A DNA stretch of 64,000 nucleotides from Fratercula arctica (lineage: Eukaryota; Chordata; Aves; Charadriiformes; Alcidae). Made by a program: the position numbers and the translations under genes. The stretch covers positions 36,088,355 through 36,152,354 of the forward strand of contig CANTUZ010000007.1 in the NCBI GenBank assembly GCA_947846985.1. Direction: 5' to 3'. Positions 11,696-24,100 of this stretch are shown here, piece by piece. Below the pieces are notes generated by a model, which did no database searches, was not told where the DNA came from, and saw only the letters and a list, made by a program, of their open reading frames with translations. Numbering within the stretch: the stretch's first letter is position 1; the number at the start of each line of letters is the position of its first letter.

Positions 11696-13174
11696 ATGCA
11701 TATTTATTAGTGAAACGTAACACCTGTTTTGATAGGACGTGGTGCTTGATGTGACAGCACCGCACTGGCCGCTCGCACAGGGCCGGGGCTGGCTATGGCT
11801 GGCACTACTGTTTCACTCACACCCTCCCAGCTCGGCGCTGGGGCTCTGCAGGTGACTGAATCCCCACTTGCAGTGGCATGGTTTGGCAGGTACATGGGGA
11901 AGGGACCATCACTCATGCCCCGTGGCCAGTGCAAGGCTGCGTGCGGCCATCTGGCAGTGGGGAGCAGGTCAAGACCCCCTTTCTACAAAAACGCAACGTG
12001 CCCGTGTTGGCCTGGGTGTTGAGTGTGAAATGAAGGCTGAAGGACAGAGCAATATTTCTTTCCGTGCCTCCCTGCATTCAGTGTTTGGGCACTTTACATA
12101 TAAATAGTCTAATTTCGGCGTGGGCTCCCCCAAGGCCAAGGTGAGGGAGGCGCAGGTCCCTGTCCCACCAAGCACCACACTCCTCTTTACCCCAAAACAA
12201 CCCGAAACCTTCAGCATTGTAGGATAGTTTAGGGTCAAATAATTGCTGTTTATTGTTCTTACATAGCCCTTGCTTATTCCTGAGCTTATGTTGCTGTTGC
12301 TGAGGACTTGGGTGAAGACACGCAGGTGGGCTCAGCCCCTGTTGTCCCTACAACGAGCACCAGTGGCTGGTGGCATCTCTGCAGGGAGTGGGGCCGGGCC
12401 CACCAGACCCGTGGCCGGGACCCGCTGCTGGGCACTGGGTGCTGACCTGGAAATGTGCCAGTGTGATTGCCACCCACGGCTTTCCCCACAGCCAGAGGCG
12501 TCACACACAGAGCTCGTCTGGCTGGGTTTCAGGGTGCGCTTCGGCCAGCAGGTACCCAACCAGAGGGTCCCCCTGCCCCTCTGCTCTGCAGCAGTGCTAC
12601 CTGCCTAGGATCCTCACCGTTGGATTTTTCTTTTTCGGGAGATGATCTTTACATCCCCAGCCATCCGAGTGAAGTCTTGCACTGCTCCAGCTCAGCCCCC
12701 AGCAGACGTTGGGTGCTCACAGGGGATCGTCACCCATGGTGGCCCCGGGAAGGAGCCCCGAGGGAGATGGTTTCTGATGGGGACCGCCAGGCTGGTTGGG
12801 TCAGGGGTACCCCAGGAGGGGCTGCCCCTGCCAGGGTGTGATTTGGGTCCACACTGGCTGTTTAGTACCAGGATTGCTGCCTGTGGGCCATAGTTTGTAG
12901 TGATTTGGAAAAACTGAACTGTGGCTGAGGATGAATTAGAGTCGGTAGAGTGGGGATTAGCTGCAATGCAGGGTACTGACCCAGAAATACGCACTTCCCA
13001 GCAGCGTCCTCCATTCCGTGTTGTGGGAGAAGCATCAGTGGCACCTCCGGGGCCCCAAACTAAATACCTGTGGGGCACCCCAAATAGAGAGAGACGGGCT
13101 TGTGGGGCCAGGGGGACAGCAGTAGGCAGGGTGTCTCTCTCTCTCTCTCTCCTCCAGAGAAAAGGTCAGCAGGC
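11696..13174. other. Intergenic DNA downstream of GRIA3
   Basis: GC-rich unique DNA without a recognisable gene or transposon. Overlapping short open frames on both strands look like chance. A (TC)n microsatellite lies at 13133-13152, just past the GRIA3 cleavage region. Confidence 0.55.
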
Positions 13175-13195
13175 ACTTTTTTTTTTCTTTACAGT

Positions 13196-13201
13196 TTTAT
13201 T
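13196..13201 (-). promoter_or_regulatory. GRIA3: GRIA3 poly(A) signal AATAAA
   Basis: On the minus strand AATAAA lies about 3.27 kb after the stop codon and is followed within 20 nt by an A-rich run (13178-13190). Cleavage is expected near 13170-13185. A Pumilio-type octamer TGTAAATA (13198-13205) overlaps it. Another minus-strand AATAAA at 15429-15434 lies inside the pyrimidine repeat and is less likely to be used. Confidence 0.7.
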
Positions 13202-15319
13202 TACAAAATGTATTAAAACTCTTTGTACAACACCTCATTAAAATGAGGCTCAGTAATTGATGCCCACACATGCAGTTTATGCTTTTACAGCCATTAGTTT
13301 GCTTGGCAATTTTTCTGCTCACTGAAGTGCAGTTTCAACAACAAAAGTAGGAACAAAAAAAGGAAAAAAAAAAAAAAAGGAGGAAAAAATTAAAAGAAAC
13401 AAGAAGGAAAGAACCCCAAAATCCCCCAAAGCAAAACAAATGAAAAAAAAAAAATACCGAAACAAATCATCGTGAGACTACTGCCGAACTTCCGATAGCT
13501 TGAAGTTGGTAGCCGGAATTGGTAAGCACTCAACACGGTTTGTTTTAGCTTTACATGCAAGTTTAAAAAATATCGAATCATTTGCCAAACTCCCTTCACT
13601 GGTGTGAAGCCTCCACTCTTAAAAATTGATTTGATAAACATACATATTTTATACAGCTCTTAAGAAAAATGTTTGTTTTAAATACAACTCATAACCGCAC
13701 AGCTTTTGCTCGCCCTGGCTGGGGACGTGATCGCGTTCAGAAGTTGAAAAAAAAAAATAATCACAGTTTCATGAAAAGAAAATGAAAACAAAACAACAAT
13801 TTTTTTGTCAATATCTTGTTAAAAACTCGAACAATAAATTATTCTCCTATGAGCTTTTAAAATGATTTTTATATTACATTTTTGTTGGAAATACTTATTT
13901 TTAACAAGACTTTCCCCATATAATTTTTTTCTTTTTTTTTTTTTTTTTTAAATCCTATTAAAAGTTCAAATCTATCATCAGCAAACTAAACGCCTAAGGG
14001 TCAGACTGGTTTAAATGAGTTTCTTTTTCGTTGTATGTTACTGATGAAATAAAACTCTATAGTAAACTACAGAAAATACATATTGTCGATTAGAGGTAAT
14101 TAGTATGCAGATATTCCATTGAACATTTCCCATGTGATTGACAATATGTTTAAAGGTTTGTTGTTTGGGTTTTTTTTTTTTGTCTTTTGCTTTTTTTCTT
14201 TTTTTTTCTTTTTTTTTTTTTTCAAAGATGAAGTTAAGTAGTTTCCAGGCGGAGGTTCAAGGCTGAAAGGCTGCTGCTGTCTAAGCCGTTGGATGTGAGT
14301 AATAGTGAGCCCCTACCTGGAGCGGCGGCGACTGGAGCGCAGCGTCCTCTTTACAGAGAGGGCAAGGACAGGAGCATCCTCTCACCAGTAGCCATGAAAC
14401 ACGAGTTGGCAGGAGCTGATATAATATAACAGTACTAGCAGGAGTCATGTTAGACTGCTTAATATTACTCTGGAACTGCAGCTCTAATTTGAGTTACTAT
14501 CCTCTTTCCTTACTTCTGTTTTAAAATGACGGTTCCCGAGAAGCGTTAGCTGAGCACAGTGCTAGTCGTGAGAGACCTGGGGGGAAGCGGAAGCTGGCCT
14601 GGGAAACGCTAACCTGCGCTTCTCTCGCTCCATTGCTTGATATTAAACTGTGAATTAAAACGCAAATGCACAGCAAGAAAAGAGATATATGGTCTGAACC
14701 TAAACAGCAAGTAGCTTTTCTTTTTTTTTTTTTTAAAAGCCACCCAATGTTATTTTAATAAAGCACCTGTAGGTATGCCTGATGATAGGAAAAAAAACCC
14801 AAAAGGACTGCAGTATTTTCTGCCCGCACTTTAGCTACCTTGTCAAGAAATTAATTCACTGATCTGGAAGCAACACATGCAGTTCCACAAATTACTTTCT
14901 TTTGGATTTACAGATTCACAGTCATTGACCTTAACTGGTTTTAATGCACAGATTCTTTTCTTCAGGTGGTACACCTTTTACTGCTATACAGAATTGCTCA
15001 AATTAGCTGGAGAGTTTAAAGTGGCTCAGAAAAAAAAAAAAGTAAAAATCACACCACCGGTAAGTAAATACTGAAACATCTTGACATCAGCTCATACAAG
15101 CAGTGACAGGCCAGTCCGTGTTCGCACGCAGCAGATTTCTGAGGCTTTGTGTCAGGAGGAGTTTCATAATTTGATACGATTGGGGTGGCTGATGAAACCA
15201 GCTGCGGTTTGCTTTCAGGACACAAGTTCATTTACTGTGCACTGGTATCAAAGAATGGCTTTTGTTGCACTGATTTTTTTACAAGATTTTTTTTCCCCAC
15301 ATACTAATATCTTATTTCC

Positions 15320-15600
15320 AGTCCTTTCCTTTTCTTTTTCTCTTTTCTTTTTCTTTTCTCTTTTCTTTCTGCTTTTCTTTTCTTTTTCATTTTCCTTTCC
15401 TTTTCTTTCCTTTCTTTCTTTTCTCTCTTTTATTTTCTTCTTTTCTCTCTTTTCTTCTTTTCTATCTTTTCTTTTCTTTTCTTTTCTTTTCTTTTCTTTT
15501 CTTTTCTTTTCTTTTCTTTTCTTTTCTTTTCTTTTTCTTTTCTCTTTTCTTCTTTTTTTTTCTTTTTTTTTCTTGTTTTACTTTTACTTTTTCTTCTTTC
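15320..15600. repeat. (CTTTT)n pyrimidine microsatellite in the GRIA3 3' UTR
   Basis: About 280 bp of almost pure pyrimidine on the plus strand. The uninterrupted core is 14 copies of CTTTT at 15466-15535, flanked by degenerate CTTT/CTCTTTT variants. In the GRIA3 mRNA it reads as an (AAAAG)n purine tract about 0.9-1.15 kb after the stop. The Lys/Glu-rich and Phe/Ser-rich open frames across it are artefacts of the repeat. Confidence 0.95.
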
Positions 15601-16000
15601 AAGCAAAGCAAGAATATTTCGGTGATGGTTTGCATTGTTGTGAGTCTCAGAGTCTTCCATAAGGCACTGAAGGAAAAAATACCAGTTTTTTCCTATTAAA
15701 AGTACATTGCACCATCATCAATGCGTGTCATGCCTGACACCTCGGAGAGAGTACGACTGGCTCAGGTGGTCCGAATCCATGAAGTAGCCACATTCTCTGC
15801 TGCTTCTCCTCTTGCGTGCTGTCAGGGTGAGGATCTATAATAAAACCAGAAAGATTTCATCACACCGGGGGCAGGGAAGCACAGCCTGGGGCGGGGGGGC
15901 ACAGTCTGTGGGTGATGGGCTAACCAGGCTTTTCCAGGCTCGTTTTTCAGCAATTCAACTCTACTTTTCATGCTTTAGAAATCATGATTTCTAGCGTAGG

Positions 16001-16088
16001 CTTTTTTGTTCCATTGTAGATATTTTTGGAGATTTCCTAAAAAGCTTTTTTGTTCCATTGTAGATATTTTTGGAAATTTCCTAAAAAG
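16001..16088. repeat. 44-bp direct tandem duplication in the GRIA3 3' UTR
   Basis: Copy 1 at 16001-16044 and copy 2 at 16045-16088 are adjacent and identical except for one base (GGAGATTT versus GGAAATTT). Both start CTTTTTTGTTCCATTG and end CCTAAAAAG. The single difference implies a recent duplication. Confidence 0.97.
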
Positions 16089-16472
16089 CACTTACCTGAA
16101 CTGACACTAGCTTAAAAAATGAAGGGGAAGAGGTCACTAGCAAGAGAGATGCAAATTATGATTACAGTAATGTTTAAAGCAATTAACAAAATACTTTTAT
16201 ACGTACTGAACTAGCACAATGCTGGGGAGAGGAGTTACTCACTTCAGCCTGAAGCAAGCTATCACGGTTTGTAATACAGGATGGTACCAAGCTTACTTCG
16301 GTTCAGGAAAGAAATTTAAATCACTTATACTCTGAGACTGCCACCAGACGATGTTTCACAAGCCCTTTCGCAGCAGTCCGCTGATGCACACAACGAAATA
16401 TCACACACAGCTTAAAAAAAAAATAAAGAAAGAAAACCAGAGGGTTTTAGTTCCTGGCCCATCGCCGTACCC

Positions 16473-18918
<2,446 letters not shown>

Positions 18919-18928
18919 TCACGTGGGA

Positions 18929-18969
18929 AATAACATAAATAACATTATATTATGTTATTTTATGTTATT
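18929..18969 (-). promoter_or_regulatory. GRIA3: Inverted repeat beside the flip 3' splice site
   Basis: On the plus strand 18929-18939 pairs with 18959-18969 (11 bp), then, after one bulged base at 18958, 18940-18945 pairs with 18952-18957 (6 bp), with a 6-nt loop. The pairing is almost all A-U, with two G-C pairs. In the pre-mRNA the 3' arm contains the run that should serve as the pyrimidine tract, and the stem ends about 10 nt before the AG. A role in flip/flop choice is inference. Confidence 0.6.
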
Positions 18970-19350
18970 CAATCTTTAAACTACTTTAAAACTATACAAA
19001 GCGATAAAGCAGGGTTCCTGGCCACAAAGTATTTACACTGCAGGCAACTGGATCATCCCCTTAAGTTAACGCTAGAGCAACGCTACATTACCAGGTCCTG
19101 CCCATATCGCTTTGAGTAATCGGCACTCACTGTTAAATGAAGGCAGCAGAAACAAAACAAGGCCAATTTCCCAGTTTGGTACAATCGCAGGCGTTCGCAG
19201 TAGCTTTACGGATTACGGTGGGTTTGATCCAGCAGGATACCCCGTATTGCACTAACAGACAGCAAGTCCCACGAACGAGCAACTGCGGCTCCTTACAGTG
19301 AAACAGCGCTTGCGGCTCCAGACCCCCCAGGCAACCCCAGCACCCGGGGC

Positions 19351-19400
19351 CGTGCGTGTGTGTGTGTGTGTGGGTGTGTGGGTGTGTGTGTGCGCGTGCA
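19351..19400. repeat. (TG)n microsatellite
   Basis: About 50 bp of alternating TG/GTGGG/CGTG, interrupted by GGG and CGCG. It lies about 435 bp upstream of the flip exon in the sense of transcription. Alternating purine-pyrimidine DNA of this type can adopt Z-form. Confidence 0.95.
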
Positions 19401-20779
19401 CATCTGCCAAGGGAAAAAAACCCCAGGGCGGGTGCCACAGAGGGGGATTTTGCCAGCCATCACAGCTGTTTCCCTGCCAGCGGTGGTTCCTCCAGCTCCG
19501 TGCTTGGAGGCACCGCGCAGGCGGTCGCTCTCCCCTGGAGCTGTTGCGTCCTGAGCACCACCTGTCCAGGGAACTGCAGCAGAAAATAAGCAAATGCAGA
19601 TCTTTATAAAACAAATTAGTGAACGTGGAAACGCCGGTTGAAAGTGTCCAGGGTGGGAAACGTTGGCAGGATGAAGGGAGCTGCTGACTCTGGCGCTGAT
19701 AAAAGCCCACAAGCCCAGGGGGACCTGAGCTCGCCTGTTCCTTCCCTGTGGGAAAGCGGCACCTGAGGAGCCCTCAGTTGGGGTTTGTCATTTCCATTTC
19801 CTCCTTGTGAGATATCTCAGAGGTTTTCCTGACCCATTCCCTCATCTTCCAAGAAGCTGCCTCTGCGAAGGCCACGACACCTGTTGGCGGCTGATGTTGA
19901 GAAGCGCTGCCCTGGGAGGCACCATGTGCCCTTCGGGAGGCAAGCGGGCCTGAGGTGCCACCCTGGGGGGCAGCAGTCCCCGGAGGGGACAAAGGCTGCT
20001 CTTGGACGAGCCCAGGCAGGTCATGGGGCACCATGAGAAAAATGAGCATGTTCGAGAGCTCCTGAGATGAATGCCCCAGGGGCTGCACCAACATGGCCCA
20101 ATGTGGTGTTACCGAGGCCAGCAGGGAGGGCAAAAGCAGGGAAAAGCCATTGAGGTGGGGAGAACCGCTGGTCCCTGGTCCCAGCGCCAGCGATGCTGTC
20201 GCTGCCTGCGCCCGCAGAGCTCCCCGGCCGGCCAGGCAGAGGCAGCACCACTCCCCCTGCTCTGCACAGCACTCGGTTTGACACCAGCCAAGATTTCATT
20301 TTTGTAAAATGGCTATTTTTAAGCAGCAGCTGTAATCTAATTAAGTATCAATCAGGGAAGGCTGTACGCACTCAGCCGGACACAGCCGATGGCGGCGGTG
20401 ACAAGCCGCAGGAGACAAGGCCGCGTTTGCTGGCTGGGCTCTGGCCGCAGGCACCCAGCCCCTCCGCCAGGAGCCAGCGGCACCGTGAACAGCCAGCTGT
20501 ATCGCAGTGACGTTTGCATCCACCTACAGGTAGGGCTATAAAATACCAAGAGGATCAAAGCACGCTCCGCAGACACTGCAAACGCCCTGGGTGCCGCAGG
20601 TAACGCACCTGCCCCTGTGGTTTATGCCAACGGGGACCCGCCAGGTCCTGGCCAAGCCACCACCGTGGACCCTCCTGGGCAGCTGTGTTGTGACAAGGCC
20701 CCTGGTGACACCTGGGCAAATACACTACAAGCAGCCGCACATGATTGCAATGCAAGTCAGTGAAAGCTGAGTGCCCTTA

Positions 20780-21160
20780 CCTACCCGTTACAAGCCCCAG
20801 CAGAAAGAATGGTGTGGAATATTGCTTAGAGAACAGCGCTCTCATTTTAAATTTCATTTAAAAACTATCCAATTTGGAGAGATTTTATGCAATACATCTC
20901 TCTGCTTTGAAAAGCATTGTGCAGCTGAGAATACACAAACAATAGGGAGAAGGTTATAAACACCTTTTCTCCCATCCGCATATTTTATTGTGCAAATTTT
21001 CCCCTCCCCCCAGTCCTATTCCAAACACTATTTTTAATTTGCATGCCTTTATAAACCCCATATGGAGTACAGAGAATTTGCATAACATCCAATACATTAT
21101 AGATTAGCTTTCACAACATTATACAGTATTGGGAAATGAGGAGGCTTAACATGCTAATTA
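20780..21160. other. AT-rich intronic tract with two octamer motifs, possible conserved element
   Basis: AT-rich, unique sequence. It contains two copies of the POU-type octamer ATTTGCAT (21037-21044 and 21076-21083) with starts 39 bp apart, plus TAAT/ATTA cores. This resembles a neural enhancer-type conserved element, but no comparison was possible. Confidence 0.3.
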
Positions 21161-24100
21161 GGGTGCTTTATTTTTTTTTTTAAAGGCAAGATTGCAGTTA
21201 ATTGCGCACACGCAACTGCCAAAAAAAAAAAAAAAGTAGTAAACTAAAATTATCTTAACTAAACAGATGGGAATTTGCCTGAACTGGGGTTTTCACTATA
21301 GTTTGTCATGGCCCTGTTTGTCAGGTGAGGTACTGCAATACCTCAGCCTAGGTAGGAAAGAGGAGATTTGCTCTGTCTGTCTGTCCCGGCAGGAGGAGCA
21401 GAGCGGGACGGGCGGACAAGCACTGAGGAGCCTCTGTGTGCTTCAGGCCACCAACCCTTTGTCACCGCGCTGGGGTGCCCCTGTCCTGGGGGGCTGTAAG
21501 CCGTCCTGACTGCAGGCAGCCGGGACGGGACAGGCAGGTCGAGTGAGGAGGGACAGGGGGAGCTCCTGGCTGTCCCCGGTTCCGCTGTTTTCCTGGCTGG
21601 GGCACTGGGATGAACAGCATGAACCTGAGCAAAAAAGCCCTCTCAATGTGCTAGAGAAGGCACTGGTTTGTGCTTCACAGATGGAGCATGAAATGCAGCT
21701 TGTTTGATCAGAGTCCCAAGGAACAATTTTGTCTGCTTCCAGGAAATCAATCCCGAGAGCTCTCCATGTGCGAGCTGCTCCCTGTGCAGCAGGACTTGAG
21801 CGACCTGATGGTGGGAGAAGGCGCGACCTTCTGCAGCCCCCGTCCAGCTCTTCACCCATGGGGATGCAACGTGAATGCTGCAGGATGGGACCCCTCAGCT
21901 CCCAGATTCCCCAGTTAAGTAACTCTATTGAAAAGTGAGCCTGGCTGTTGGTACATTTTCTGATTGCCCACCTCTGAGTAGCCACCTAGCCTCAATTTAA
22001 TAGCCCGCATCAGGCATGGCTTTGGCTGAGATCCTGATGGAGGTGATGGAAGGCATGTCTGGATGGTGGTATTTTTCTCACCGAGCGCTCAGCAGTGCAC
22101 ATTGAATGCGAATCCTCCGTACTGTGCCTCGGCTGGCAGCCCAGCCCGTCCCGAAAAGGCCCCGGGGCAGCGGCAGCACCCTGCCTGCGCCGGCAGGCCC
22201 AAGGCTACCAAGCTGCAAAGTGTTTTGTTTGCTATTACAGAGGGAAGCGCAGGGCTCTTCTGGGAGCGAGGGCTGCTGGCTGTAGGAAGAGGATTTCTCA
22301 GTCTGCCCTGGCGCTGGTTATTTGCAGGGGGAGTTTTTTTTAATTGCCTTAGAGGCAGAGGAGTGGAGTGACTCAATGACTCGCCCGGGTCCCACGGGAA
22401 GGCTGTGTCGTGTCCCAGCTGCCCACCTGCCCCCCCGTCCAGCTGTGCTGCCCCAGAATCGGCTCACAGGATCACTTGCTCAGTTTCTGGGTCTCTCTCT
22501 CAAAAGACTTCCCCTTCCTCATCATTTTCCTGGGATAATTTTGTGCTTTCCAGCTGCTTTTTTAATTAGGTTGCTGTTGTTGGGCTGTACAGGATGTCCT
22601 ATGAGGTCCTCAGCCCCTTCCCGGGTGGCTTCAGCTGTTTTTCCTCTGCCTTTAATTTATGATGGGATTCTTTTTCATCTCCCCCGTGTGGTTTCCAGCC
22701 CAGCTCTCTAGCAGTTTGGTTGCTTTTATCAAAGGAAAATGTTCAGAGGTTTGAGAGCTTGTGCTCTCTTGTTGCGCTCTGTACATCTAAGAAAACGAGC
22801 TGAGGCAACTAGGATGAAAATGTTAGTGTTTCAGATGTCATAAGATGTTATTCTTGGGCAGAAACTTGTAGTGCTTTTCTTCCTCACCATAACGGGAGGA
22901 TTGATTTTTTTGTCTGCTTGCTTGTGCTTTTCATCCGGATGTAGCAGGTTTGGCTCTCCCAGGCTTAACCACGTAAGGTTGGATCTGTTGGGCAGCTTCG
23001 ACAAATCCCGCAAAGGTTTTTTTTTGCTGACATCTACAAATGACGGGAAGACTTGCATCTAGAGAAACGGTACCAGGAGCCTCACACTGAACAGTATTGC
23101 CCCCAGTGGCAAATTAAGCCATTTGCTATGACTGATTAATTTAAGAGAGGCACGACATTCAGAAGATCGGTGCCCACCTATTCTCACAGGCTTCACTTCA
23201 TCAGAGTCTGCTGCAAACGTGATTTTACACCTGGGACAGAAGTGGGTTTTATCGCTGCTTCAGCAGTTTGTTTTCTCTGCTCCCCTGTTAGAAGACCTGG
23301 CTCGGGTGCCGGCAGTGGGACCATCCCCTCTTCAGCCATCAGGTACTGCTAGAAAACAAGCTGCGCCAGTCTTTTTCCAAATACAATGTGGCACCATCTC
23401 AAAGGGACCCTCCTCTTCCCTTTGCTGTGTGGCCCTGGGGCCTCCTCCCGGCTCCAGCTCAGCCCCTCTTGGCTTGGGGCACCAGCCCCAAAAGTCCTGC
23501 TGCACTCCTTGGTGCTGGTGGCCCCAGGTGACAGGACGATGCTGATGGAGCGAACTGATTTTTGAAAAACGATCTGCACTCACTCATTAAAATCTCACCC
23601 CTGGACTAGGTCCCCAAAGCTTCGGGTTCAGTTTGAAAAACGTGGCCACCTCTCCCTCCAGATTCAGGAGTCGCTACAGCACTTCTTTGTCATGAAGGTG
23701 ATCTTGCATAAAATACAGCATCGCTTCCAGGCTGAGTATGTTCCTTTCCCATGCTGACGCGTGAGATCATCCCTCAGAAGAAAGAGCTGCTATATGCTTT
23801 TCTTAGAGCATCTATTACGTTTCTATTTCATTATTATCTATTTTCCATTAATATGGAAAAGAGGGAACATGATGACACAGAGCTCCTCTGCTCTCTCTTC
23901 TTACCTCTCCTCGAGACACCCTCATCCTGTCTAAGGGACCTCTTGCCTGGCCTCCTCTTGCCACAGCACCACTTTCAGGTTAGTTGCAGTAATTTTTATC
24001 TCCATTGAGAAAACTGGTGGCCTTATAATATTTCTTTCTGGCCAGAACGACTTTGAAGCAGAAGAAAAGTAAATTAATCATCAAAGAAATAGTTCTTTAT

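Larger units (their letters stand above)
13175..16472 (-). other. GRIA3: GRIA3 3' untranslated region
   Basis: The DNA after the TAG stop is AT-rich, has no further recognisable exon, and reaches a canonical poly(A) signal at 13196-13201, giving a 3' UTR of about 3.3 kb. A long 3' UTR is usual for AMPA receptor mRNAs. Inside it are a 44-bp tandem duplication (16001-16088), a long (AAAAG)n-type purine tract in the sense of the mRNA (15320-15600), and several homopolymer A stretches in the distal third (13925-13950, 14171-14222, 14720-14735). An intron within the UTR cannot be excluded. Confidence 0.65.

Noticed and set aside
15081..15662. 193-codon Phe/Ser-rich and 76-codon Lys/Glu-rich frames
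   Set aside because: They are translations of the (CTTTT)n repeat inside the GRIA3 3' UTR.
19252..19712. Overlapping frames of up to 152 codons around the TG repeat
   Set aside because: Read in opposite directions through a microsatellite and a GC-rich patch in an intron; no family resemblance.
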